Shown here one piece after another: positions 18,202 to 26,479 of a stretch of 32,732 nucleotides of DNA. Made by a program: the position numbers and the translations under genes. Position 1 is the first letter of the stretch; every line of letters starts with the position of its first letter. The notes below the pieces were generated by a model. That model worked only from the letters and a program-made list of their open reading frames with translations, was not told the origin of the DNA and did not search any database. The DNA is from Prochlorococcus sp. AG-355-I20 (lineage in GTDB: Bacteria; Cyanobacteriota; Cyanobacteriia; PCC-6307; Cyanobiaceae), in NCBI GenBank assembly GCA_003280895.1, contig QCDM01000013.1:1-32732 (forward strand), read 5' to 3'.

Positions 18202-19569
18202 ATGGCTAAATTCGACGCCCATCTTAAATGTTCATTTTGCGGGAAGTCACAAGACCAAGTAAGAAAGCTTATAGCTGGTCCTGGGGTTTATATCTGTGAT
18301 GAGTGCATAGACCTTTGTAATGAGATTCTCGATGAAGAACTACTTGATAATCAAGCCACCACAAACAACTCTCCACAAGTAAAAAAGAAATTACCAACTG
18401 ATAATCCAAAAAAATCTGTTCCTTTAGAATTAACCTCAATTCCTAAGCCATTAGAAATAAAAAGTTTTCTAGATAATCAAGTTGTTGGACAAGAATCTGC
18501 AAAAAAAATATTATCAGTAGCCGTATACAATCACTACAAGCGATTAGCTTGGAAAGTTAAAGAAGACAGTAAAAATAGCAATTCAACTGATTCACAAGCA
18601 ACTAAATTACAAAAATCAAATATTTTACTCATCGGCCCTACTGGAAGTGGAAAAACATTGTTGGCGCAAACTTTAGCAGAGTTTTTAGATGTTCCTTTTG
18701 CAGTAGCTGATGCAACGACTTTGACAGAAGCTGGATATGTTGGGGAGGATGTTGAAAACATACTTTTAAGACTTCTACAGAAATCAGAAATGAATGTAGA
18801 ACTAGCTCAAAAAGGAATTATTTATATTGATGAAATAGATAAAATTGCAAGAAAAAGCGAGAATCCTTCAATTACTAGAGATGTCTCCGGTGAAGGGGTA
18901 CAGCAAGCATTATTAAAAATGCTTGAAGGAACAATCGCTAATGTGCCACCTCAAGGCGGAAGAAAACATCCTTATCATGACTGCATCCAAATTGATACGA
19001 GTCAAATACTATTTATTTGTGGGGGAGCTTTTATAGGTTTAGAGGATATCGTTCAAAAGCGTATGGGTAAACACTCCATAGGATTTACCACCAATTCAGA
19101 TCAAAACAAAGTTGATACAAAAAAAATAGTAGACCCAAGAGATTCTCTGAAAAATTTAGAATTAGATGACTTAGTGAAATATGGCCTAATTCCAGAATTT
19201 ATTGGAAGAATTCCAGTTTGTGCTGTATTAGATCGTCTTACTAAAGAAACTTTAGAATCTATTTTGACTCAGCCAAGAGATGCATTAGTAAAGCAATTCA
19301 AAACTTTGCTCAGTATGGATAATGTTGAATTATCATTTGAGCCTGATTCTGTTGAAGCGATAGCAAATGAAGCATACAAAAGAAAAACAGGTGCAAGAGC
19401 ATTGAGATCAATAATTGAAGAGCTAATGCTAGACATAATGTATACTTTGCCTTCTGAAGAAAATGTAAAAGAATTCACAATTACAAAAAAAATGGTAGAT
19501 AATTTGTACTCATCTAAAATTGTTAAACTACCTTCAGGATCAAAAAGAATCATTAAAGAGTCTGCATAA
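18202..19569 (+). CDS. clpX: ATP-dependent Clp protease ATPase subunit ClpX
   Basis: ClpX is the hexameric AAA+ unfoldase that feeds tagged substrates, including SsrA-tagged ones, into ClpP. The N-terminal zinc-binding domain has C10, C13, C32 and C35. Walker A GPTGSGKT is at 145-152, preceded by a linker. The pore loop GYVGED follows, then Walker B YIDEIDK at 208-214. The ClpP-docking IGF loop is visible as HSIGFTT, and the sensor-2 arginine region as [13 protein letters not shown]. The linker between zinc domain and ATPase (about 50-90) is polar and variable. The 455-residue length is usual for cyanobacteria, a little longer than E. coli's 424. No Shine-Dalgarno is seen, but the [15 protein letters not shown] start is standard. 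Confidence 0.98.
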   Translation: MAKFDAHLKCSFCGKSQDQVRKLIAGPGVYICDECIDLCNEILDEELLDNQATTNNSPQVKKKLPTDNPKKSVPLELTSIPKPLEIKSFLDNQVVGQESAKKILSVAVYNHYKRLAWKVKEDSKNSNSTDSQATKLQKSNILLIGPTGSGKTLLAQTLAEFLDVPFAVADATTLTEAGYVGEDVENILLRLLQKSEMNVELAQKGIIYIDEIDKIARKSENPSITRDVSGEGVQQALLKMLEGTIANVPPQGGRKHPYHDCIQIDTSQILFICGGAFIGLEDIVQKRMGKHSIGFTTNSDQNKVDTKKIVDPRDSLKNLELDDLVKYGLIPEFIGRIPVCAVLDRLTKETLESILTQPRDALVKQFKTLLSMDNVELSFEPDSVEAIANEAYKRKTGARALRSIIEELMLDIMYTLPSEENVKEFTITKKMVDNLYSSKIVKLPSGSKRIIKESA

Positions 19570-19626
19570 AATTAGAGTTTAATTTTTTTAATTGAATCCC
19601 TAATTTTTCTAATTAATGAAAAATAA

Positions 19627-21384
19627 ATGCCAAATATACATAAGCCTTTTCATCAAAAATATAGACCAAACAACTTAGACGAACTGGTTGGGCAAAAATT
19701 TATATCGATTACACTCAAACAAGCTCTATTAACAAAAAAAATTGCTCCTGCATACCTTTTTAATGGTCCAAGAGGTACTGGAAAAACATCAAGTGCAAGA
19801 ATATTTGCAAAATCTCTAAATTGCCAGGCATTCGACCAACCTACGATAACTCCTTGTTGTAAATGTGACTTATGTAGACAAATTACAGATGGGAGCGCTC
19901 TGGATATTATCGAGATTGATGCAGCATCAAATACAGGAGTAGAAAACATAAGAGAAATTATAGAAAGAGCGAGATTTGCACCTACTCAAGCGAGATGGAA
20001 AGTCTATGTAATTGATGAATGTCATATGCTTTCAACGGCAGCTTCAAATGCTTTACTAAAAACTATTGAAGAACCGCCCTCAAGAGTTGTATTTATACTT
20101 GCGACGACAAATCCTGAGAGAGTATTAAATACAATAAAAAGTAGATGCCAAAAGTTTGATTTTAGAAGAATAAGCCCTAGTGATATTTTTCAACATTTAT
20201 CAGAAATCGCTGCAAAAGAATCCATTAAGTATGAAGTTCAAGCGTTAAAAATGATTGCAAAAAGGTCTAATGGAGGTATGAGAGATGCACAAAGCCTACT
20301 TGAACAATTAAATCTTTTACCAGAAGGGATAACAATTAATAATATCCAAAACCTCCTAGGAGAAGTATCAGAAAGTGGAATAATAAATCTAATTAAATCA
20401 CTGGTTGAGAATAATCCAGAGTCATTAATTGACACCTGCAACAAATTGTATGATGCCGGAAACGAACCTCTTCAAATAATTACCGGATTATTGAATATAA
20501 CAAGAGATCTACTATTACACACTACTAATAATAAATATTCAGATCTTTATTATACGTCTGATGAATTTCGAGATGAGTTAGATAAAATCTCAAAAACAAT
20601 AAATAAATCAACAATAATTAATTGGCATAATAATCTGAGAAATATTGAATATCAAATCAAATCGAGTGATAATCCAAGGCTTTGGCTCGAAATACATTTA
20701 ACTGGTCTTATGGATAGTCAAGAAATAAATAGTATCGAAAATAAACAAGAAAGTAAAAATAATACGACTGAGAAAAAGCATGAAAGTAGAAAAAACATTC
20801 TCATTAATAAAGAAAATATTTCAGATAAGATTCCAAAACCAAGTATCCAAGAAGAGATAAATCACAAGGAATTGATCGAGAAAAAAGACGAAAAATTAGA
20901 AAAATTTGAAGTTCTTGAAAAAGAAAGTATTGAAAATATTTCTGAAAATAACCAAAATAATCCTGGATCAAATTTAAAAGATAAATGGGAATTAATTCTT
21001 TCTAAATTAGAGTTACCATCAACAAGAATGTTACTTTCACAACAAGCCGAACTTGAAAGTTTTGATTCGGAGAAAATCACAATTGCATTATCTCCAAACT
21101 GGGAAAGTATGATAAAAAGCAGAAAAGTTATAATTGAAAATACTCTAAAAAAGATATTTGGAGATGGAATAATACTTAATTTTTCAACCAAACAATTAAA
21201 TAAAAATAACCCAACAAACACTCCAGAAATAACCCAAAATGAAGTAAATAATTTCCGACCAATAAAAAAAATAGAACCAAAAACTAATTCGTCAACAAAA
21301 ATATCTAACGAGGAAACTTATGATGATAGTTCAAAAAACTTAGCGAATTTTTTTAATGGAGAAATTATAGACCTTGATGAATAG
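19627..21384 (+). CDS. dnaX: DNA polymerase III subunits gamma/tau
   Basis: DnaX is the ATPase of the clamp loader, which loads the beta clamp with HolA (also in this window) and delta-prime. The N-terminal AAA+ module has KYRPNNLDELVGQ, Walker A GPRGTGKT at 47-54 and a four-cysteine zinc site in the segment from LNCQ to CDLC. Walker B VYVIDECHML is near 124-133, with LATTNPERV and KSRCQKFDFRR (sensor 1 and the SRC arginine) after it. The collar domain ends near residue 360. Residues 360-450 are a charged Lys/Glu/Asn linker, and the C-terminal tau region is poorly conserved. The 585-residue length is moderate for a tau form. An A6 run at 20881-20886 could allow a shorter gamma form. It converges with the glycosyltransferase gene, leaving one base between stops. 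Confidence 0.96.
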   Translation: MPNIHKPFHQKYRPNNLDELVGQKFISITLKQALLTKKIAPAYLFNGPRGTGKTSSARIFAKSLNCQAFDQPTITPCCKCDLCRQITDGSALDIIEIDAASNTGVENIREIIERARFAPTQARWKVYVIDECHMLSTAASNALLKTIEEPPSRVVFILATTNPERVLNTIKSRCQKFDFRRISPSDIFQHLSEIAAKESIKYEVQALKMIAKRSNGGMRDAQSLLEQLNLLPEGITINNIQNLLGEVSESGIINLIKSLVENNPESLIDTCNKLYDAGNEPLQIITGLLNITRDLLLHTTNNKYSDLYYTSDEFRDELDKISKTINKSTIINWHNNLRNIEYQIKSSDNPRLWLEIHLTGLMDSQEINSIENKQESKNNTTEKKHESRKNILINKENISDKIPKPSIQEEINHKELIEKKDEKLEKFEVLEKESIENISENNQNNPGSNLKDKWELILSKLELPSTRMLLSQQAELESFDSEKITIALSPNWESMIKSRKVIIENTLKKIFGDGIILNFSTKQLNKNNPTNTPEITQNEVNNFRPIKKIEPKTNSSTKISNEETYDDSSKNLANFFNGEIIDLDE

Positions 21385-21385
21385 A

Positions 21386-22687
21386 TTAAACCCCAGTATG
21401 AAGAGTCTTTCGCCAGAGTATCTTTTTGGGAAAAATAGACATCTTTACAGTTACCCAAGGGATTACTAAAAACCAATGTGATAAGTAAAAAACCGATACA
21501 AATACCATCAAAAAATTGCTTTTTTTCAATACAGGTACTTCACTTTTACAAGAAGAACCGTACCAAAAAGCAATTCCAGATAACACAAAAGCCGTAAATG
21601 AAATCGGCCAGTAAATTGGTGAATCTAAAAAAGCAATACTGAAAACTAAATCAAAAATAGAAATGATTGGTAATGCATATTGCAAGATGAAAAAGTAAGT
21701 TAAATCAAATTTCTGCAAATAATCAATTTTATTAGTAAATAATTGATCTCCATAATCGAAGAATCTTTGCAAGCCCCCCTCTGCCCATCTTTGCCTTTGC
21801 GCTAGTAAAGCATTTAAATTCTCAACTGCCTCCTCCATGACTGGAGGATCCCATAAGATTCCAATTCTAGATTTTGATAATAATAATCTTAAACTTAAAT
21901 CAAGATCATCTGTAACTGTATCTTCATTAAAAGAACCACATGCTAATAATGTTTCTTTCTTAATTAATTGACCATTTCCCCTTAATTCGGAAACTCCAGC
22001 AACTGATAATCTTCCATATTGAAAGATTGCATCCATAGCCATCTCCATTGACTGACAGGAAGTTAAAAAATTCTTACTTACATTTGTTACTGATTTTCTT
22101 AGTTGAACTGCAGACCAATCACCCTCTTCTACAAAACTGAATAACCTTATCAAAGAATCTTGTTTTAATTCAGCATCGGCATCCAAAACTAATAACCATT
22201 CACCATGTGTAAATTTCAAGGCATAATTTAAAGCTCCTGACTTTCCTCCTCCTGCATTTGTAGAACGACTTATGACTTTTAGCTTGTCATATTGTCTAGA
22301 TAATCGATCTAAAATTAAAGGCGTCTTATCAGAACTACCATCATCGATTATGTAAATATTTAATTTATTTGTTGGATAATCTAAACTAAATAATCTTTCA
22401 ACTAATCTTGATATGACATTCTCTTCATCTCTTGCTGCGACTAAAATATCAAGCAAAGGTAACTCTTTATTGCTAATTCTTCTGCTTACAGAATTTAGAA
22501 CGTAGTTCCTTTTGAAATTTCTAGAAATAACTATTAAACCGTAAAAAACAATTCCAAAAGAAAGAGTCAATATTATGAAAAAGAAATTTTCGATATTGTA
22601 AGCATGAGGAATAAAAGCTACTAAAAAACAAGCACTAAGAAATATAAACGATTTCAATCTTCGATGTTTATAAAAACCCTTCCTCAT
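21386..22687 (-). CDS. Membrane family 2 glycosyltransferase, candidate monoglucosyldiacylglycerol synthase
   Basis: The 433-residue protein has two N-terminal membrane helices (about 13-28 and 35-55) and three or four more after residue 330, around a cytosolic GT-A domain. The GT2 motifs are clear: VAARDEEN at 83-90, DDGSSD at 115-120, DAD at 169-171 (metal and sugar nucleotide), TDDLDL at 259-264 (catalytic base region) and QRQRW at 297-301 (QxxRW acceptor motif, as in BcsA and NodC). NAGGGKSGALN (144-154) and ELRGNGQ also match a cyanobacterial group that includes MgdA (Synechocystis Sll1377), which glucosylates diacylglycerol in galactolipid synthesis. That identity is from memory of the family and is not proved; another lipid or wall acceptor is possible. 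It is 12 bases downstream of the SpoIID-like gene. Confidence 0.85.
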   Translation of the reverse strand: MRKGFYKHRRLKSFIFLSACFLVAFIPHAYNIENFFFIILTLSFGIVFYGLIVISRNFKRNYVLNSVSRRISNKELPLLDILVAARDEENVISRLVERLFSLDYPTNKLNIYIIDDGSSDKTPLILDRLSRQYDKLKVISRSTNAGGGKSGALNYALKFTHGEWLLVLDADAELKQDSLIRLFSFVEEGDWSAVQLRKSVTNVSKNFLTSCQSMEMAMDAIFQYGRLSVAGVSELRGNGQLIKKETLLACGSFNEDTVTDDLDLSLRLLLSKSRIGILWDPPVMEEAVENLNALLAQRQRWAEGGLQRFFDYGDQLFTNKIDYLQKFDLTYFFILQYALPIISIFDLVFSIAFLDSPIYWPISFTAFVLSGIAFWYGSSCKSEVPVLKKSNFLMVFVSVFYLSHWFLVIPWVTVKMSIFPKKILWRKTLHTGV

Positions 22688-22699
22688 AAAAGTAAATTG

Positions 22700-24253
22700 T
22701 TAATTACTTAACTTCCATTGAGACAATATCTCAAATTTTTTTAGTTTTGTATTTCGATAGTAATGATTCAATATTTGTTCATAAGAGAATCCTAATTTAG
22801 CCATTTCAATTGCTCCTGACTGAGATAAACCTACACCATGACCGAAGCCACCTCCTCTCAAAAGCCATAAATCATCATTTAATTTATTAATAGTAAACAA
22901 ATTACTAGGTATAAAATTTAATACCCGTCGAATATCATCTTTAACAAGAACAATAGATTTATTACCCTTGTCCGTTTGTATTTCCAATTTTGTCACTCTG
23001 CCACTAGACCCACGTTCAATAGAATTTAAATCCAAAACATCATCATTAATATTTATAAGTTTGTTTTTAATTAACTTTTCTTTAATTTCAAGATTAGAAA
23101 TTTTCTTATTCCACCGAAAAAGAGAATGATTACTCCCATAAAACTGTTCTTTATCAAAATCTAAGAAATTATTTAAATAAGATTCATTTGGAATTGGAAG
23201 TTTAAAAATTTTATTTAATGATTTAGAACCATCAATGATTGAATTGAAATAAGAATAATCTTGAATTTGCCAAGACTCGCCTGCAGTAGCAGATAGTCCA
23301 CCATTAGAACCATGGTAAAAAGCATTTATTGGTTGATTTTCATGAGTGAGAATTAAACTTGAAGTTTCGTCTATGGCTTTTTGTACGTTTTTATATGAAA
23401 TTTCAGAAGGCTTATAAACTTGGCATTGAGTGCTTATACATAAATGATATTTGTCCATATTAAATCTATCAGAATTAAATATGCCCCAAGTTCTTGCGAT
23501 AACTGCTTGAGCCTTGAGTGCTTCTAAAGGAGAATTCGGTCCAATTTCATATGGCAAAACACCTGCCAAATAGTCATCAAATTCAATTTTTTGAACTAAG
23601 GTCCACGTTCCATATAAATCCTTTATTAAATAAAAATTTTTGCCAAAATTAACACCATTTATTTGTATTTTCTCATCAGAATAAATATATATAGGACCTT
23701 CAAGTTTCATACCACTGTAGTCATTTCTAAGAACAGGAGTAATTTGAAAATTTTTTATTTTTCTGAAAATCTTATGTTTTAATTCAAACTCTGGCAGATC
23801 ATCCTGAAATGGAATCCATACTTCCCAATTTTCAGGGTAGGCAACAGTCGTCTCAAATCCTTTATCTCTTAGTTTCTCTGATTGTTTTTTTGCCGATTCA
23901 TAGCTGGCAAAAGGACCAAAAACAATTCTTTCAATTGTTTTTGGATTTTTGACGGGAATATCCGTCCAGGTAATATTTATCTGTTTTGATTTATGTTTAA
24001 TACCGTTGGACGATATCAAGTTTAAAAAACCTTTATTAGTTGTAAAGTTTATATTCTTTTTCTCCGAAAAACTATCATTCTCCCCGCCTAAATATTGCTT
24101 TAAACCAATTAAAAATTTTCCTTTTTTAATTTCATTATGAAGTTCAACCTTTAGCAATTCTTCTCCTTTTGAATTTGAAATAAATTTAGTGTTTATTATT
24201 AAAAGAGAAATACAGCCTAAAAATAAGTTTAAAAAGGCAAATTTAAGTTTCAT
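22700..24253 (-). CDS. SpoIID/LytB-domain secreted protein
   Basis: The 517-residue protein opens with a basic-hydrophobic stretch (residues 1-25, KLKFAFLNLFLGCISLLII), a signal peptide or membrane anchor. A SPOR-like segment follows: VFGPFASYESAKKQSEKL at 111-128, then EVWIPF. The SpoIID domain begins around residue 215 with FDDYLAGVLPYEIG and LEALKAQAVIARTW. Its second half has AFYHGSNGGLSA and, near 467-485, GGGFGHGVGLSQSGA, the SpoIID signature. In Bacillus, SpoIID is a lytic transglycosylase acting on glycan strands stripped of stem peptides; cyanobacterial members are usual but their role is not settled. A periplasmic peptidoglycan role is therefore inference. The gene precedes the glycosyltransferase and is divergent from rpmI. 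Confidence 0.9.
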   Translation of the reverse strand: MKLKFAFLNLFLGCISLLIINTKFISNSKGEELLKVELHNEIKKGKFLIGLKQYLGGENDSFSEKKNINFTTNKGFLNLISSNGIKHKSKQINITWTDIPVKNPKTIERIVFGPFASYESAKKQSEKLRDKGFETTVAYPENWEVWIPFQDDLPEFELKHKIFRKIKNFQITPVLRNDYSGMKLEGPIYIYSDEKIQINGVNFGKNFYLIKDLYGTWTLVQKIEFDDYLAGVLPYEIGPNSPLEALKAQAVIARTWGIFNSDRFNMDKYHLCISTQCQVYKPSEISYKNVQKAIDETSSLILTHENQPINAFYHGSNGGLSATAGESWQIQDYSYFNSIIDGSKSLNKIFKLPIPNESYLNNFLDFDKEQFYGSNHSLFRWNKKISNLEIKEKLIKNKLININDDVLDLNSIERGSSGRVTKLEIQTDKGNKSIVLVKDDIRRVLNFIPSNLFTINKLNDDLWLLRGGGFGHGVGLSQSGAIEMAKLGFSYEQILNHYYRNTKLKKFEILSQWKLSN

Positions 24254-24344
24254 AAATTAGAACTTTCCTTATCAATTAAAAACTTTGATTTGCACCAATG
24301 CGTATAAAGGTTTAGATTATCCTAATTAAACACATTTGACTTAA
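24254..24344. promoter_or_regulatory. Divergent promoter region SpoIID-like gene / rpmI
   Basis: This 91-base AT-rich gap must hold promoters for both directions. TTGATT (24285-24290), TATAAA (24303-24308) and TTAGATTAT (24312-24320) are the best plus-strand elements, but no pair is well spaced. No L20-type autoregulatory leader fold could be recognised by eye. Confidence 0.3.
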
Positions 24345-24542
24345 ATGTCTAAACTAAAAACTCGTAAATCAGCTGCCAAACGATTTAAAGCTACTGCGAC
24401 GGGTAAATTCATGAGAAGAAGAGCTTTCCACAATCATTTACTTGATCATAAAAGCTCAAAATTAAAAAGACATCTATCAACAAAAGCCGTAGTTGATGAA
24501 AGAGATGCTGATAATGTAAGATTAATGATTCCATACGCATAA
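24345..24542 (+). CDS. rpmI: 50S ribosomal protein L35
   Basis: This is a 65-residue, highly basic protein beginning [20 protein letters not shown], with the L35 pattern [13 protein letters not shown] and a middle [22 protein letters not shown]35 sits in the large subunit near the exit side of the ribosome. It is 28 bases before rplT, the nearly universal rpmI-rplT pair. infC (IF3), which leads this operon in many bacteria, is not present here. Length is normal. Confidence 0.98.
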
Positions 24543-24570
24543 ATCTTTAACCAATTTTTATTAGATATTC

Positions 24571-24918
24571 ATGGCACGGGTAAAAAGAGGCAACATAGCC
24601 AGAAAAAGAAGAAACAAAATCTTAAATCTTGCAAAAGGTTTTAGAGGCGGCAACAAAAATCTTTTCAGAACCGCAAACCAAAGAGTGATGAAAGCTCTTT
24701 GTAATGCTTATAGGGATAGAAGAAGAAGAAAAAGAGATTTTAGAAGGCTTTGGATCTCTAGAATTAACGCAAGTGCGAGGATAAATGGAATAAACTATAG
24801 CAAGTTAATACATGGGATGAAAAATGCAGAAATTATCATCAACAGAAAAATGCTTGCTCAATTAGCCTTACATGATCCTAAGTGTTTTGAAAAAATTGTT
24901 TCTTCAGTTAGTAAGTAG
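24571..24918 (+). CDS. rplT: 50S ribosomal protein L20
   Basis: L20 binds 23S rRNA early and is needed for 50S assembly; in E. coli and Bacillus it also represses its own operon through the mRNA leader. The 115-residue protein has the standard start [18 protein letters not shown], the long basic helix with [15 protein letters not shown] and [22 protein letters not shown], and the globular C-terminal part with [27 protein letters not shown]. It follows rpmI and is followed by the ycf37-like gene after 36 bases. Confidence 0.98.
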   Translation: MARVKRGNIARKRRNKILNLAKGFRGGNKNLFRTANQRVMKALCNAYRDRRRRKRDFRRLWISRINASARINGINYSKLIHGMKNAEIIINRKMLAQLALHDPKCFEKIVSSVSK

Positions 24919-24927
24919 AAAAAAGAA

Positions 24928-24933
24928 TATAAT
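24928..24933 (+). promoter_or_regulatory. Candidate -10 element for the ycf37-like gene
   Basis: A perfect TATAAT lies between rplT and the next ATG (24955), predicting a start site near 24940 and a leader of about 15 bases. It would let ycf37-thiG be read apart from the ribosomal protein genes. No -35 is evident. Confidence 0.4.
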
Positions 24934-24954
24934 CTAGAAAAGTTATTATAAATA

Positions 24955-25512
24955 ATGGAAATATCTTCCTTTCAATCTTATTTAATAATTCTTTTTGTTG
25001 TATTAATAATTATTTCTATTTTTGTATTCAGACAATTTCTAAAAACAAGAACTGAAGAATTAAATCTAGTAAAATTCGAGCAGAAAGGTTTAGATTCTCT
25101 TACTCAAGCTACAGAATTATATGAATTTGGGTCTATTCAAATAAAAAAAAGATTGTATTCTGAAGCTACTAAAACTTTTTTAAAAGCAATTGAAAATTAT
25201 GAAAATGAACCTGATGAAGCCAAAGCGATAATAAATAATGCTTTAGGATTTTCTTATGCTGCTCAAAATGAATTTAAGAAAGCAATTAAACACTATAAAT
25301 CTGCAATAAAATCACTTCCAGAATATCCTATAGCCCTAAATAACCTCGCATCAGCACAACAGCGTTTACTTGAGTACGACTTGGCATATGAAACTTATCA
25401 AAAGGTTTTGGTGATAGATCCAAAAAACAAAACAGCAATTAAAAAAAGTAAGGAGTTAGAAAAAAGAAACAATTATGAACCTTACAAAGGTATTAAAGAT
25501 AAGGGATTCTAA
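24955..25512 (+). CDS. ycf37: Ycf37-like TPR membrane protein, photosystem I assembly
   Basis: The 185-residue protein has one N-terminal membrane helix (about residues 7-27), followed by [13 protein letters not shown] and three tetratricopeptide repeats at roughly 53-84, 90-123 and 124-157. TPR marks are visible as [19 protein letters not shown] and [22 protein letters not shown]. This build (one anchor, a FRQxxKTR-type stretch, YELGS-like start and three TPRs) is that of Ycf37, whose loss in Synechocystis lowers photosystem I, so a thylakoid assembly role is likely. A generic TPR protein cannot be ruled out by eye. The stop is two bases before thiG, so they share a transcript. A short charged tail ends the protein ([12 protein letters not shown]). 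Confidence 0.75.
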   Translation: MEISSFQSYLIILFVVLIIISIFVFRQFLKTRTEELNLVKFEQKGLDSLTQATELYEFGSIQIKKRLYSEATKTFLKAIENYENEPDEAKAIINNALGFSYAAQNEFKKAIKHYKSAIKSLPEYPIALNNLASAQQRLLEYDLAYETYQKVLVIDPKNKTAIKKSKELEKRNNYEPYKGIKDKGF

Positions 25513-25514
25513 AT

Positions 25515-26309
25515 ATGGAAAATTATTCTTCTTTACTAATTGGTGGAAAACAATTTTCCAGTAGATTAATGGTTGGTACTGGCAAATACAAATCTACTCA
25601 TGATATGGTGGAAAGTCTTTCAAATTCTGAAACGGAAATTATAACCGTCGCTGTTAGAAGAATTAAGAATGATCAGACCGGAAAAAATTTACTCGAAAAG
25701 ATCAACTGGGAAAAATACTGGATGCTTCCTAATACAGCTGGTTGTGTTAATTCCGATGAAGCAGTCAGAATAGCAATTTTAGGTAGAGAACTTGCAAAAT
25801 TATCTGGCCAAGAAGAAAATAATTTTGTGAAGTTAGAAGTTATTCCTGACAAAAAGTATTTGCTACCAGATCCAATAGAAACTCTTAAAGCAGCCGAAAT
25901 TTTAATAAAAAAGGGTTTCGCTGTACTACCTTACATCAATGCAGATCCTATTCTTGCAAAAAGACTAGAAGAAATAGGTTGTGCAACTGTAATGCCATTG
26001 GGCTCTCCCATAGGCTCCGGGCAAGGTTTGTTAAATTTATCAAATATAAGGATTATTATTGAGAATGCAAAAGTGCCAGTAATAATTGACGCAGGAATTG
26101 GGGTACCTAGTGAAGCTTCTCAAGCTATGGAAATTGGAGCTGATGGTGTCTTAATCAATAGTGCAATAGCACAAGCTGCAAATCCTCCTCTAATGGCTCA
26201 AGCGATAAACTATAGTGTGAAAGCTGGCAGGCAAGCTTTTCTGGCAGGAAGAATTCAAAAACAAGACTTTGCAGTAGCAAGTTCGCCGGAAAAAGATATA
26301 TCTATCTAA
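25515..26309 (+). CDS. thiG: Thiazole synthase
   Basis: ThiG makes the thiazole phosphate of thiamine from deoxyxylulose phosphate, dehydroglycine and sulfur on ThiS thiocarboxylate. The 264-residue barrel has [18 protein letters not shown] at the start, [22 protein letters not shown], and the Schiff-base lysine K106 in FVKLEVI. LPDPIET follows, then the phosphate-binding segments [14 protein letters not shown] and [28 protein letters not shown]. Length and motifs are ordinary. It directly follows the ycf37-like gene. thiS, thiO and thiF are not nearby, and no TPP riboswitch was seen before this unit. Confidence 0.97.
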   Translation: MENYSSLLIGGKQFSSRLMVGTGKYKSTHDMVESLSNSETEIITVAVRRIKNDQTGKNLLEKINWEKYWMLPNTAGCVNSDEAVRIAILGRELAKLSGQEENNFVKLEVIPDKKYLLPDPIETLKAAEILIKKGFAVLPYINADPILAKRLEEIGCATVMPLGSPIGSGQGLLNLSNIRIIIENAKVPVIIDAGIGVPSEASQAMEIGADGVLINSAIAQAANPPLMAQAINYSVKAGRQAFLAGRIQKQDFAVASSPEKDISI

Positions 26310-26330
26310 TTCTCTAAATTGAGAAAAGTT
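26310..26330 (+). terminator. Weak hairpin after thiG
   Basis: TTCTC (26310-26314) and GAGAA (26321-26325) can form a five-pair stem around a six-base loop directly after the thiG stop, followed by an A-rich then short T stretch. It is weaker than a normal intrinsic terminator. Confidence 0.3.
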
Positions 26331-26446
26331 TAAAAAGAAAGTAAAAATTTATTATTTGCTTTTATTTATCGTATTAAGAAAGAAGATTTGAAACTATTTA
26401 CGATGTTTTTTCGCAAAGTGGAAGCACGCTGTAGTAATTTAATAAA

Positions 26447-26473
26447 TATATTATGAATCTTTTAATTCTGGAG
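26447..26473 (+). promoter_or_regulatory. Candidate promoter and ribosome binding site of sqdB
   Basis: TATATT/TATTAT overlap at 26447-26454, and GGAG at 26470-26473 lies six bases before the GTG start at 26480, a good Shine-Dalgarno that decides the GTG. The rest of the 170-base gap (26310-26446) shows no open frame or known RNA motif. Confidence 0.45.
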
Positions 26474-26479
26474 TTCTGA

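Noticed and set aside
20862..21221. 119-codon minus-strand open frame inside dnaX
   Set aside because: Opposite the Lys/Glu-rich linker of dnaX, which reads as Phe/Ser on the other strand; not a protein-like sequence.
21264..21271. A8 run near the end of dnaX as the gamma/tau slippage site
   Set aside because: Loss of one A gives a stop at once, but at about residue 548, far beyond the gamma length, so it would not make a gamma-like protein.
26310..26479. Small RNA gene in the 170-base gap before sqdB
   Set aside because: No strong terminator hairpin and no Yfr1- or Yfr2-type conserved motif was seen; only a weak hairpin and a probable sqdB promoter.
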